Below the pieces are notes generated by a model, which was given only the letters and a program-made list of their open reading frames with translations, ran no database searches and was not told where the DNA came from. Both the position numbers and the translations under genes were made by a program. This document shows positions 42,516-51,573 of a stretch of 64,000 nucleotides of DNA, one piece after another; position 1 is the stretch's first letter, and each line of letters opens with the position of its first letter. Source of the stretch: JAJPXI01 sp051867655 (GTDB lineage Bacteria; Bacillota; Clostridia; Oscillospirales; Oscillospiraceae); assembly GCA_051867655.1 (NCBI GenBank), contig JBJDYV010000010.1, positions 124,001-188,000 on the forward strand, read 5' to 3'.

Positions 42516-44981
42516 TCACCCCTTAGAAATACGTTCTTCATCTGCCAGAAGAATCTCGGTAATCATCGCTTTCAGTCCTTCGGATACGTTCATGGAAAGC
42601 ATGGAGGACAGAATCCGGGCATGATCGTCGCCGGACTTGAGCAAGGAAAACAGCTTTTCTTTCCAGGAAAACGCGGTTTGCGTGCGATTGAGCGCCTCGT
42701 ATGCATAGGATAAGATCGGGTTGTCTTTCGGTAACACAGAATCTTGAAAGGGAACCACGACTTTTTCTCCCGCAACCCCTTTTACCTTGACCGTCAGGAT
42801 GTTTCTTTTCTCATCGAATTGAGTTTCAGATCTCCATGGCACGGCCAAAGAGGACGCATCCACGCCGTAAAAGCGGATGGTGTAATTGCGCACCGGCGGA
42901 ATAACCGACAGATCTCCTTCAGGCGGTTCGATCACAAAGGATTTTTCCTCACCCCAGTTCAATTCATATCGGGTAACTGCAAAGCTCCCGCTCTCATACT
43001 TTTTGCTTTCACCGTCATCTTCGTACAGAGAAAAGCTGCCCGATGCGCCGGTAAACACAAGCAGCTCAAGTTCCGTTGGATTGTCGGTTCTGCTGCAGAT
43101 CTCACTCTCCGCCTGTAAAGGAACGATTCCCCCGGCTTTGCCCAGCACCGGGATGGTGTCGATGGGCCTGAACATATCAATTATTTTCCTGCCCGCATAT
43201 TTCATGCCCGTAAAGATATCGAACCACATGCCGTCCGGAAGCCATGTTTTGACCTTCCCGGCACACAGCTGAGGGTCTGCCTTGCTCGTAATGGGGTTGA
43301 CGATCAGTTCTGTTCCAAAATAGTACTCATTTTTGACGCCGTAGGCGCGGTTGTTGTCTGCATGCTTGTAATACATGGGCTGCACCAACGGCTCACCTAT
43401 GAAATGGGAGCGGGCGTTCATCGTATAAAGGTATGGAATCAGTCTGTGCCTGAAGCGAAGGAAAAAGCGCATGACTCGTTCGGTGTCGGCGCAGAACTTC
43501 CATGGCTCCCTGCCGGTAAACACCTCATCGGAGGAATGCAGACGCATGATCGGGGAAAAGCAGCCGTACTGTACCCAGCGGGCCGTCAATTCATCGTCGC
43601 GGTAACCGTTGCGATGCCCGCCAATGTCATGGCTCCACCAGCCATAGCCTACATTGGAAGCGGTAGCAGTGAAGTAGGGCTGATAGTCCAGGGACTCCCA
43701 TGTGATATACGTACTGCCGGAAAAGCCGATCGGGTAACGATGGCTTCCCAATCCGGCATACCGAGAAAAGGTTAGCGGCCGTTTTCCCCCTTTCCCACTG
43801 TCAAGAAAGTGGTAATGGTTCAGCACCCAAAGCGGATCCACACCAGGCTTCAGCGCATTGCTTCCTTGCTGCCAGTCGATCCACCACAGGTCGACCCCGT
43901 CCTCTTCCAGCGGCGTATGCAGAATGCTGAAATATGCCTTCATAAACGTTTCGTTTGTCACATCAAACGCAACCGGCTGTTTGCTCTCCGGTTCAATTCC
44001 CATGGCTTGCGCCATTTGCGGATAACGCTCTTCATGCGCACGCACACCATCCGCCGGGTGTACGTTTAAAGCGACATGCTTTCCCCGTTCGTGCAGCTGA
44101 CACAGGAACTTCTCCGGATGGGGAAACAGGTCTCTGTTCCAGGTGTATCCGGTCCAGCCTTTTCCGTATTTGGAGTCGATCTGCACCAGGTGCCAGCCCA
44201 TGTCCAACACGGACATGGAGAACGGGATCCCCTCCTCCTGAAATTTGTCCATCAGAGCTAGGTACTCTGTGTCGGAGTAGCTGTAATAGCGGCTCCACCA
44301 GTTTCCAAGGACACAGCGGGGCAAGAGCGGAGGCTTCCCGGCCATGTAATAGAACTCTTTCAGGCACCCCAGATAGTCCCTTCCATAGCAGAAAAAGTAG
44401 AAATCAAGGTGTCCGGCCAGGGCTGGATCGTACCAGCCATCCTCGCGTAGAAGGATCGACTTGCTGTCATCAATGACTGTAAAGCCGTTTTTTGACATCA
44501 GACCGCGCCCCAGTTCGACCTTCCTGTAGGGAACACCCCATGGATAGGCATCGTCGCCGTCGTCCAGATAATAGGTATCTCCCACCGCCGTGTCGAGCGT
44601 TTCCGCAGTTCCTCCGAGATTTCCTGTATTCAGCATGGCCTCGTCCCCGAAAAACCATGTACCTTGCTTTTTCAAATACGGATTGTAAAACATTTGAATG
44701 CACAGCCCACTGGAGGAAAACTTTTTCTTGTCATATATTAGGTGAAGATATTTGGTGGCGATCTCCAGACATTCCGGCTCATCCCGTACCACATACTCCG
44801 CGGGAGGGAAATCACGGTTCAATACCGTTTGGGTCGCTGCGTCCACGAATTGCCCGCTTTGGCTGTATTCCATGCGAATGATGCGGTCACTCAGCACGGT
44901 AAACCGGTAGTTTGCGCCGCTGACTATATTCTCTGCGCGTGCCATTGGCCGTGCGGACAGTTTAAAATAGGATTCCATCAT
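42516..44981 (-). CDS. GH31-family glycoside hydrolase
   Basis: 821 residues, no signal peptide, so cytosolic. The N-terminal beta domain (1-200) is followed by the TIM barrel: LGNWWSRYYSYSD, FSMSVLDMGWH, and the nucleophile block DLWWIDWQQG (Asp of W-I-D). The block after RYAGLGSHRYPIGFSG reads S-T where I expect Asp-Thr, so the usual acid/base Asp seems replaced by Ser (AGT codon near 43716). GWWSHDIGGH follows as normal. Without a general acid it could only cleave glycosides with good leaving groups, such as phenolic or acyl glycosides. It overlaps the upstream esterase by 4 nt. Confidence 0.9.
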   Translation of the reverse strand: MMESYFKLSARPMARAENIVSGANYRFTVLSDRIIRMEYSQSGQFVDAATQTVLNRDFPPAEYVVRDEPECLEIATKYLHLIYDKKKFSSSGLCIQMFYNPYLKKQGTWFFGDEAMLNTGNLGGTAETLDTAVGDTYYLDDGDDAYPWGVPYRKVELGRGLMSKNGFTVIDDSKSILLREDGWYDPALAGHLDFYFFCYGRDYLGCLKEFYYMAGKPPLLPRCVLGNWWSRYYSYSDTEYLALMDKFQEEGIPFSMSVLDMGWHLVQIDSKYGKGWTGYTWNRDLFPHPEKFLCQLHERGKHVALNVHPADGVRAHEERYPQMAQAMGIEPESKQPVAFDVTNETFMKAYFSILHTPLEEDGVDLWWIDWQQGSNALKPGVDPLWVLNHYHFLDSGKGGKRPLTFSRYAGLGSHRYPIGFSGSTYITWESLDYQPYFTATASNVGYGWWSHDIGGHRNGYRDDELTARWVQYGCFSPIMRLHSSDEVFTGREPWKFCADTERVMRFFLRFRHRLIPYLYTMNARSHFIGEPLVQPMYYKHADNNRAYGVKNEYYFGTELIVNPITSKADPQLCAGKVKTWLPDGMWFDIFTGMKYAGRKIIDMFRPIDTIPVLGKAGGIVPLQAESEICSRTDNPTELELLVFTGASGSFSLYEDDGESKKYESGSFAVTRYELNWGEEKSFVIEPPEGDLSVIPPVRNYTIRFYGVDASSLAVPWRSETQFDEKRNILTVKVKGVAGEKVVVPFQDSVLPKDNPILSYAYEALNRTQTAFSWKEKLFSLLKSGDDHARILSSMLSMNVSEGLKAMITEILLADEERISKG

Positions 44982-45682
44982 ATATTTCTCCCGTTATTCG
45001 GGTCAAAGCAGAAGTTCAAAAAGCGCCCGATCAGCAAGTCTCTTGAAAACCAGTCGTCCGGGCCTTTGCACTCGTACCAGGCCGCCCGCACGTCAAGCAT
45101 TCCAAGGCGTTCATACAGACATCGATTAGCCTGGTAATGAGCAAACTGCGTGGAGCAGCCAAACCAGCACAGCGGAAATTCCCAAGCGGCGCCCGCGTTT
45201 TCTTCCGCGCTCCGAAGCCAATCCGTACACACTTCGCCGTTTGAACTCTGGAGGACTCCCACTGCGCAGACTTCGTCGGGATGATCAAAGGCAAACCGGG
45301 CCGCCTCATAACCGCCCCTGCCCACACCGGCAAGATACGTGTCGTTTCGATCCTTTGAAATCGGAAACAGTTCACGCACCTGTCTCCACAGCCGTTTCAA
45401 AACCGCGCTCTCTGTCTGAGCCGGGGCGGGCCAATCCCGATAGAAGCCTTGGTGCCCGTGGGGGCACACAACGATCACGCCGAGCTGCTGGGCATATAGC
45501 TCGATCCTGGTATATCTAACCCAGTCGGAGTGTCCACCGGAGTGGTCATGGAACAGCCAAAGTACAGGCTTCGGCTGTCCGTAGAAGCTCTCCTTGCTCT
45601 GCATGCTGCCTGCTGTGTATTCCGGAATGATCACATCGACCGAAACCACAGGCGCTCCGACGTTCATTTGTATTCGTGCCAT
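44978..45682 (-). CDS. Esterase-D-like alpha/beta hydrolase lacking catalytic Ser and His
   Basis: 234 residues, related to the gene just upstream. VLWLFHDHSGGHSDWVRYTRIE is the oxyanion region. The nucleophile elbow G-x-S-x-G reads G-V-G-R-G-G (Ser to Gly; codon GGC near 45327), and the C-terminal His motif (GGHDF in the neighbour) reads GPDDWF. Two of three catalytic residues are thus missing while the fold and length are kept and the frame is intact. It may be a regulatory or substrate-binding pseudo-enzyme for the active neighbour. Confidence 0.82.
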   Translation of the reverse strand: MARIQMNVGAPVVSVDVIIPEYTAGSMQSKESFYGQPKPVLWLFHDHSGGHSDWVRYTRIELYAQQLGVIVVCPHGHQGFYRDWPAPAQTESAVLKRLWRQVRELFPISKDRNDTYLAGVGRGGYEAARFAFDHPDEVCAVGVLQSSNGEVCTDWLRSAEENAGAAWEFPLCWFGCSTQFAHYQANRCLYERLGMLDVRAAWYECKGPDDWFSRDLLIGRFLNFCFDPNNGRNI

Positions 45683-45688
45683 GCCATA

Positions 45689-46435
45689 TCACCCCCTCGA
45701 TTCTCTCAGCCACACAAAAAATTTTGCGATCTGCGTGTTCCAAAAATGAAAATCATGCCCGCCGGGGCCCTCATCCCAAGTATATCCGATCCCAAGAGAA
45801 TCCAGGTGGCTCCTCATTTTTAAATTGCTTTCCCATGTGTGATCCTCGGTTCCGCACGCCAAGTACAGGTCGGGAAGCAGAACTTTTTCAGAGCGGCGCT
45901 TCTTCAGCATATCAAACAGATCCCATTGCGTACCGGGAATATCCTCAGGCGACTGGAACCTGGGATCTCCCAAATGCCTGTCACGCAGATCCTGCTGTAT
46001 GTCAAGCGGGCTTGAAAAACTGCCTGCGCGTGAAAACTTGTGCGGATAGCTGAGTGCGATCTTATGGGCAAAATATCCTCCCACACTTAATCCGGCAATA
46101 TAGTTGTTTTCCCGTTTTCGTGAGCATGGGAGAACATAGGAAATCAATTCAGGCAGTTCTTCCGTCAGAAACCGCTCCACGCCGGCATAGGCGGGATCGG
46201 TGCCGTTCATATCAGGAATGTAGGGCATTACAACAATGATCCCTGCCTTGTCCGCCCCATCGGCCACCGTTCCTCGGATGGGCCATGCCATGTGATCCAT
46301 CCCGCCGCCGTGGAAGAGCCACAGAACCGGGCTTTCCCGCTTCTCCCAGCTCTGGATCTGTTCCGGCACATATATTGCCACATCAGTGGATTCAGCTAGG
46401 CAGTTTGAAGTAAACGTGAGAGTTAAAAAGGCCAT
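45689..46435 (-). CDS. Esterase-D/feruloyl-esterase-like alpha/beta hydrolase
   Basis: 248 residues, ATG with AAGGAGAAG upstream. VLWLFHGGGMDHMAW (oxyanion), GLSVGGYFAHK (nucleophile Ser, near residue 130), and EGPGGHDFHFW (catalytic His) are intact. The family includes S-formylglutathione hydrolases and polysaccharide or feruloyl esterases such as XynZ/Fes domains. It has no clear signal peptide. First gene of the catabolic operon, directly after a terminator; its pseudo-enzyme paralogue follows. Confidence 0.88.
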   Translation of the reverse strand: MAFLTLTFTSNCLAESTDVAIYVPEQIQSWEKRESPVLWLFHGGGMDHMAWPIRGTVADGADKAGIIVVMPYIPDMNGTDPAYAGVERFLTEELPELISYVLPCSRKRENNYIAGLSVGGYFAHKIALSYPHKFSRAGSFSSPLDIQQDLRDRHLGDPRFQSPEDIPGTQWDLFDMLKKRRSEKVLLPDLYLACGTEDHTWESNLKMRSHLDSLGIGYTWDEGPGGHDFHFWNTQIAKFFVWLRESRG

Positions 46436-46454
46436 AAAAGCTTCTCCTTATCGA

Positions 46455-46490
46455 AAAAAGTTGACCCAGGAGAACGGTCCCGGGTCAACA
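46455..46490 (-). terminator. Attenuating terminator between transport and catabolic operons
   Basis: An 8-bp GTTGACCC/GGGTCAAC stem (46461-46468 with 46483-46490) with TTTTTT on the minus strand ends right before the ribosome binding site of the esterase gene. Some read-through or a promoter within 46491-46565 is needed for the downstream genes. Confidence 0.8.
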
Positions 46491-46565
46491 AGCAAAATCA
46501 GTATATCGCCTGTTCATCGGCGTTCTCTCATGCAGTTCAGAAAGCTTGCTTTTTACGCCGCACGG

Positions 46566-47525
46566 TCAACCAAGTTCATTCACTCTGCAGCATGCGACAT
46601 AGTGTCCGCCTGCTACCTCCTGTAGCTTTTGCGGCTCCTGACAGCGTTCGCATGCATGCAGGCAGCGCGCTGCGAAGCGGCAGCCCGGCTTGGGGTTGAT
46701 GGGCGAGGTAATCTCGCCCTTGAGCTCGATCCGCGCCATGGGACGATGAATGTCCGTGGAAGGGATTGATGACAGCAGCGCCTTTGTATACGGGTGAAGC
46801 GGCGTATCGAACAGCTCGTTTGTGGGAGCTTTCTCTACAATCTGGCCCAGATACATGACGCAGATGCTATTGGAAATATGGCGGACCACCGACAGGTCGT
46901 GGGTCACGAACATATATGCCAGCTTCATGTTTTCCTGCAGCTTCATGAGCAAGTTCAGCACTGCGGCCTGGATGGACACATCCAAAGCGGAGACCGGCTC
47001 GTCACACACAACAAAGTCAGGTTCAAGGGCCAGCGCTCTTGCAATACACACGCGCTGTCTGCGCCCGCCATCCAGCTCATGGGGATAGCTATAGCGCAGA
47101 CGCTCGTCGATACCCACCATTTCCATCAGCTGGTTGGCCTTTTCACGCAGTTCCTTTTTGCTGCTGAACCGTCGGGAACGCTTCAAAGGCTCCATAATCG
47201 TCGATTCTATGCGATGCCTGGGGTTCAATGAGGAGTACGGGTCCTGAAACACGAATTGTACCTGCTCACGCAGTCTCTTCAGCTCCGTTCCTCTGATATG
47301 AGTAATTTCCTTTCCATTTAAAAACACATGACCATCCGTCGGCTCCTGTAAACGAACCAGGTTGCGTCCCAATGTGGATTTTCCGCAGCCGGATTCACCC
47401 ACAACCCCCAGCGTCTCTCCCTTTTGGATCACAAAGGAGACGTCATCCACCGCATGGTTGATGCCGGCAGGAACTTTAAAGTATTTTTTCAGGTTCTGAA
47501 CTTCGATCAGCGGTGTGTCTGACAT
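46566..47525 (-). CDS. Oligopeptide/dipeptide-type ABC transporter ATPase (OppF/DppF)
   Basis: 319 residues. Walker A GESGCGKSTLGR, signature DGGRRQRV (S replaced by D; usual SGGxxQR), Walker B FVVCDEPVSALDVS, and the C-terminal OppF domain with CRFAARCLHACERC (four-Cys pattern for the [4Fe-4S] of DppD/F). It overlaps the OppD-like gene by 19 nt. The family imports peptides, nickel, glycosides or other oligomers. The context suggests import of the compound handled by the downstream hydrolases. Confidence 0.93.
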   Translation of the reverse strand: MSDTPLIEVQNLKKYFKVPAGINHAVDDVSFVIQKGETLGVVGESGCGKSTLGRNLVRLQEPTDGHVFLNGKEITHIRGTELKRLREQVQFVFQDPYSSLNPRHRIESTIMEPLKRSRRFSSKKELREKANQLMEMVGIDERLRYSYPHELDGGRRQRVCIARALALEPDFVVCDEPVSALDVSIQAAVLNLLMKLQENMKLAYMFVTHDLSVVRHISNSICVMYLGQIVEKAPTNELFDTPLHPYTKALLSSIPSTDIHRPMARIELKGEITSPINPKPGCRFAARCLHACERCQEPQKLQEVAGGHYVACCRVNELG

Positions 47526-48499
47526 TCTTTAACCTCCTTCCAGCGCGGACAAAGGCAACTGTGCCCGGGTTCTGCTTTCTCATTTTGGGGCACCGTCTGG
47601 CTGCATTCTGCGGTAGAATAGGGACAGCGGGGATGAAATGCGCAGCCGCCCGGCAGGTTTGCAGGGTCGGGCGGCATGCCGTCGATGGGCTTCAGCCATT
47701 TTTCCCCGACGGCCATGCTGGGCAGAGAATTGAACAGCCCGATGGTATACGGGTGGAGCGGGTTATCAAAGATCTGCTCCTTTGTGCCGTATTCCACAAT
47801 CTTTCCCGCGTAAATAACCGCCACATTGTCGCAGGTCTGTGCCACAACGCCCAAATCGTGGGTAATTAGAATCATGGACGTATGGTACTTCTGCCTCAGG
47901 TCATTGATTAGATTTAAGACCTGTGCCTGAATAGTCACATCCAATGCCGTGGTTGGCTCATCTGCCAACAAAAGCTGCGGATCACACGCCAGAGCCATGG
48001 CGATGACCACCCGCTGCTTCATCCCCCCGGAGAACTGGTGTGGGTACTCCACCAGGCGTTCAGCGGGAATTCCGACTAACTCCAGCATTTCACCGGCCCG
48101 TTTCATCCCCTCTGCGTGCGAGCACTTATTATGAAGGGCAATGACTTCATAAATCTGCTCACCGACCGTCTGAAGCGGATTCAGGGCGGTCATGGGATCC
48201 TGAAAGATCATCGCGATTTTCTCGCCGCGTACTTTCAGCATCTCGTCCTCTTTCTTTTGTAGCAGATCCTCTCCTTCAAAGATAAGTTCGCCTCCCAAGA
48301 CCTTGGCAGGAGGAACAGGGAGAATGCCCATGATTGCCTTCGCAATCGTGGTTTTTCCTGCTCCGGTTTCTCCCACGAGCCCCACAGTTTCGCCTTGCTT
48401 CAGCGTCAAAGAGATCCCGTTAACCGCCGAAATCACCTTTTTTCGCTGCGTATATATAACGTTCAGGTCTCTGATATCCAGTATGACATTTCCATCCAT
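47507..48499 (-). CDS. Oligopeptide/dipeptide-type ABC transporter ATPase (OppD/DppD)
   Basis: 330 residues. Walker A GETGAGKTTIA, signature FSGGMKQR, Walker B LLLADEPTTALDVT, and a C-terminal oligopeptide domain with GGCAFHPRCPYSTAECSQ plus CLC for a cluster site. Works as a pair with the neighbouring ATPase on the two permeases encoded just upstream. Confidence 0.94.
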   Translation of the reverse strand: MDGNVILDIRDLNVIYTQRKKVISAVNGISLTLKQGETVGLVGETGAGKTTIAKAIMGILPVPPAKVLGGELIFEGEDLLQKKEDEMLKVRGEKIAMIFQDPMTALNPLQTVGEQIYEVIALHNKCSHAEGMKRAGEMLELVGIPAERLVEYPHQFSGGMKQRVVIAMALACDPQLLLADEPTTALDVTIQAQVLNLINDLRQKYHTSMILITHDLGVVAQTCDNVAVIYAGKIVEYGTKEQIFDNPLHPYTIGLFNSLPSMAVGEKWLKPIDGMPPDPANLPGGCAFHPRCPYSTAECSQTVPQNEKAEPGHSCLCPRWKEVKECQTHR

Positions 48500-48512
48500 A
48501 GCTGCCGCTCCT

Positions 48513-49376
48513 TCAGTCTCTCATCTTGGGATCCAAGGCATCCCGCAGACCATCGCCCACGAGGTTGATTGCAAACACAGTCAGTGCGATTGCAATTCCG
48601 GGAAACGAAATCAAATGGGGAAATTCCCGAATATAGTTGCGGCCGTCCGCCAGCATGGCCCCCCATTCGGGATTGGGGGGCTGGATGCCGAGGCCGATGT
48701 AGCTCAGGGACGCTGCCATAATGATGGTGCTTCCGATGCCCATGGTGGTGATAATGATCATGGGCTGAACCACATTGGGCAAGAGGTGCCGGAACATAAT
48801 GCTGAGATTTGAACAGTTAATGGTCTTTGCGGCCTCCACATATTCCTTTTCCCGCTCCGCCAGGACCTGGCCCCGTATCATACGCACACCGCCGGGAACC
48901 ATGCCGACGCTCAAAGCGAGGACTGTGGGAAAGAATCCTTTTCCCATGACCGTAGACACCAGAATGCAGAGCATCATTCCCGGAAGAGCGCTCCACACAT
49001 CCATCAACCGCATCAGTCCGGTTTCAACTATGCCGCCGAAGTAGCCGGCAACACAGCCGATAACGATCCCGACTGCAGCCCCAAATACCGAGGCACTGAA
49101 TCCAAGCAGGAGGGAGTATCTCCCGCCGTACAGTAACCTGGTCAAAATATCACGCCCCATGGAGTCACAGCCAAAGGGGTGCGCCGCGGAGGGCTTCGCC
49201 AAAATCAGAGTCAAATCCGATTCGTTCACGCCGTAAGGTGAGAGCATAGGTCCGATCACCACCGCAAGCAGGATCAGCGCAAGCAGGATCATACCAAAAC
49301 GCGAGCTGGCATTCTTGGTCAACCGATATAAAAACTCGGACAGCAATGATGTTTTTTCGATTTTTGTTTGTTGCAT
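48513..49376 (-). CDS. Oligopeptide-type ABC transporter permease (DppC-like)
   Basis: About 287 residues from ATG 49376 (GGAAGTGAG upstream), five nt after the DppB-like stop. N-terminal OppC extension, six spans, and the EAA loop (EYVEAAKTINCSNLSIMFRHLLPNV). Together with the preceding gene it forms the import channel. Confidence 0.93.
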   Translation of the reverse strand: MQQTKIEKTSLLSEFLYRLTKNASSRFGMILLALILLAVVIGPMLSPYGVNESDLTLILAKPSAAHPFGCDSMGRDILTRLLYGGRYSLLLGFSASVFGAAVGIVIGCVAGYFGGIVETGLMRLMDVWSALPGMMLCILVSTVMGKGFFPTVLALSVGMVPGGVRMIRGQVLAEREKEYVEAAKTINCSNLSIMFRHLLPNVVQPMIIITTMGIGSTIIMAASLSYIGLGIQPPNPEWGAMLADGRNYIREFPHLISFPGIAIALTVFAINLVGDGLRDALDPKMRD

Positions 49377-49381
49377 ACCGC

Positions 49382-50326
49382 TCACTTCCCCTTCCTTCTT
49401 GCGTACTGCGCTTTGATCCGCGGGTCCAGAAACGCATAGCATAGATCCATGACGAGCATGGCTACCGAGGTAAACAGCGCAAAAAAGACCACACAAGCCA
49501 GTACAATGGGGCGGTCCCGCTGGTTGATCCCTACCAGCATGTATGCGCCGATACCGGGGATGGAGAATACGCTTTCCATCACCGGGGAACCAGCCACAAC
49601 GGTTGCCAAACCGCCGCCTACACCGGTAATGATGGGCATCAGAGCGTTGGGAAGCATGTGTTTGCGAACGATAACTTTTTCCTTTTGCCCTTTGGCACGC
49701 GCCGTTGCGATAAAGTCGGCGTTGATGACCTCAAGCATAGCGCTGCGCCCCTGGCGGGCATTGATGGCGATACCGGGCAGAGCGCTGCAGATGATCGGCA
49801 TTATGTAGCAGGTCCAGGAGTCGATACCACGGGCCGGAAGCCAACCCAGTTTGGAGGAAAACAGCAAAATACACATCAAGGCCACCCAAAAGTCCGGCAA
49901 CGAAATAAAGACCATGGCAATCACCATTGTCAGAGAATCGTTCCACTTTCCTTTGTGGGTTGCAGCAAAAATTCCAAGCAGCGTTCCCACCACAACATTC
50001 AGGATCATGGCACTTAAGCCGATGATTAAGGTTCGCGGCAGACGAATCAGAAGCTCATCCATAACTGGCTTGCCGTAAACCCAGGACTCCCCGAAATCAA
50101 ACCTTAGGAATGCATTGCTCATAAAATCCAACAACTGCACGCCGTATGGGCGATCCACACCCAAGGCAGCTCTTTTCGCGACCAGAGCGGCTTCCGTGGC
50201 ATCTGTACCCAGCAGTGTCTGTGCGGGATCGCCGGGCACAAAATACATCAGGGTAAATGCCACGATTCCCGCTGCCCACAGAATGATGACAAGCCACAAC
50301 AGGCGCTTTAAGACGTATCTTCCCAT
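49382..50326 (-). CDS. Oligopeptide-type ABC transporter permease (DppB-like)
   Basis: 314 residues, six spans. The N-terminus (MGRYVLKRLLWLVIILWAAGIVAFTLMYFVPGDP) is the OppB signature, and the EAA loop ADFIATARAKGQKEKVIVRKHMLPNAL is conserved. It follows the hydrolase gene by 15 nt. Confidence 0.94.
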   Translation of the reverse strand: MGRYVLKRLLWLVIILWAAGIVAFTLMYFVPGDPAQTLLGTDATEAALVAKRAALGVDRPYGVQLLDFMSNAFLRFDFGESWVYGKPVMDELLIRLPRTLIIGLSAMILNVVVGTLLGIFAATHKGKWNDSLTMVIAMVFISLPDFWVALMCILLFSSKLGWLPARGIDSWTCYIMPIICSALPGIAINARQGRSAMLEVINADFIATARAKGQKEKVIVRKHMLPNALMPIITGVGGGLATVVAGSPVMESVFSIPGIGAYMLVGINQRDRPIVLACVVFFALFTSVAMLVMDLCYAFLDPRIKAQYARRKGK

Positions 50327-50341
50327 CTCTGTTTCCTTTCT

Positions 50342-51475
50342 TCAGTTGACCCCACTGATCACGACAGGGGTATAAACCGGTTCCCCGGATGCGGGGTCCT
50401 TGCTCCAATGCTTCAGATAATCCCAAACCAGTGCCGCAAAGCACCCGGTCATGATATGGGGAACACCTTCTCCAATCACGAAGCGAATGACCGGGCGGTC
50501 CTGTGCGTCATAAAACTCGCCGAAGTGCCAGTCGCGTTCTTCAAAATGCTGCGACCAGGTCTTTTGGAAATCCAGTCCGACAGCCGCCTTTGCCGCATCC
50601 TCTGCATTCTGCGCAATGGCCTGTGACTGCTCGAAGGTAAGCTCTTGGTAGTCCTTCACTTTGGAAATATACTTGGCCCAGATGTTAAAATTTTCAATGC
50701 ACTCACGATCCGGGAAGGGGTAAGCATCTCCAAAATCCATTGCTCCACCCACGCAGAGCATCGGAACCTGCAGGGGAAGACATTTCTCATAGGCTTCTTT
50801 GGTCACGCGGCACAGACTGTTATACATCGCATTGCTTCCGGGGCAAGGGGCTACAGCTGCAACCAGTTCGGGCCAAAGGGTTCCGATGGTCTCTGTCGCG
50901 TCAGAGCCGGAGGAAAATCCGCAGGCGTATACTCTTGTCCAGTCTATGGGATAACCCTTTTTCCGGATCTGATCTAGGATCCGAGGGAATTCCGTTGCCA
51001 CATCCTCATTGGAATATCCTCCGTTGTTGGGATATACGGCAATAAACTGTTCCGTCTCGATCAGCTTCGAAAAGCCCGCCGTCTCCGCCTGAAAAGGCGT
51101 TCCAAAACCGGCGTGTGAGAAATACAGCAAGGGATATTTTTTGTTCTCAACCATAACAAGCGGCGTATGGACGGAATATTTCCCTTTCCCGCCGTTTTCC
51201 ACGGCATCAAACAGTTCTTTTTTTACGCCGAGCTTTTCCCAGTAGGCGAGAACCTCCGGCGCCATCTCATCCTGGTATTTCTCACAGAGCTCCCGATTCT
51301 CCCGTGCGGTGATTCCGGATAGGGAAGCGTCAAACGCAGCTTGATCAAATCCGGCCTTCAGGGGCTCACGGAATTTCTCCTGATCCATGATGATGTTTCC
51401 GTGTCCATCCATGGGCGGTAACTCTCCAGGGCCAAATGCCGGAGGAGGACGGTGGCCTTTCTTCATCGTAAACAT
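50342..51475 (-). CDS. Alpha/beta hydrolase of the PHB-depolymerase/feruloyl-esterase type
   Basis: 377 residues, no signal peptide. An N-terminal ~100-residue Pro/Gly-rich helical extension precedes the hydrolase core: YPLLYFSHAGFGTP (oxyanion), VYACGFSSGSDATE (nucleophile Ser, near residue 196), and GVPHIMTG (catalytic His). VAPCPGSN precedes the acid. It is the first gene of the transport operon. The third hydrolase in the locus, it would remove an ester or acyl group from the imported compound. Confidence 0.8.
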   Translation of the reverse strand: MFTMKKGHRPPPAFGPGELPPMDGHGNIIMDQEKFREPLKAGFDQAAFDASLSGITARENRELCEKYQDEMAPEVLAYWEKLGVKKELFDAVENGGKGKYSVHTPLVMVENKKYPLLYFSHAGFGTPFQAETAGFSKLIETEQFIAVYPNNGGYSNEDVATEFPRILDQIRKKGYPIDWTRVYACGFSSGSDATETIGTLWPELVAAVAPCPGSNAMYNSLCRVTKEAYEKCLPLQVPMLCVGGAMDFGDAYPFPDRECIENFNIWAKYISKVKDYQELTFEQSQAIAQNAEDAAKAAVGLDFQKTWSQHFEERDWHFGEFYDAQDRPVIRFVIGEGVPHIMTGCFAALVWDYLKHWSKDPASGEPVYTPVVISGVN

Positions 51476-51476
51476 A

Positions 51477-51534
51477 AAAAAACCTCCTGATTATAAATTA
51501 ACCTGTTAAGGCCATTATAAGCAGGAGGGTTTTT
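51477..51534 (-). promoter_or_regulatory. Long-range hairpin that includes the ribosome binding site
   Basis: AAAAACCTCCTG (51478-51489) can pair with CAGGAGGGTTTTT (51522-51534). On the minus strand the 3' arm contains the AGGAGG of the hydrolase gene, and the T-run reaches its ATG. It can act as terminator of the LysR transcript or hide the ribosome binding site in read-through RNA. TATAAT (minus strand, about 51516-51511) within the loop could start a transcript in which the site is free. Confidence 0.5.
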
Positions 51535-51573
51535 GCAAGTCCATTTCTAAACTGGCAATTTTTTTGTTGTTAT

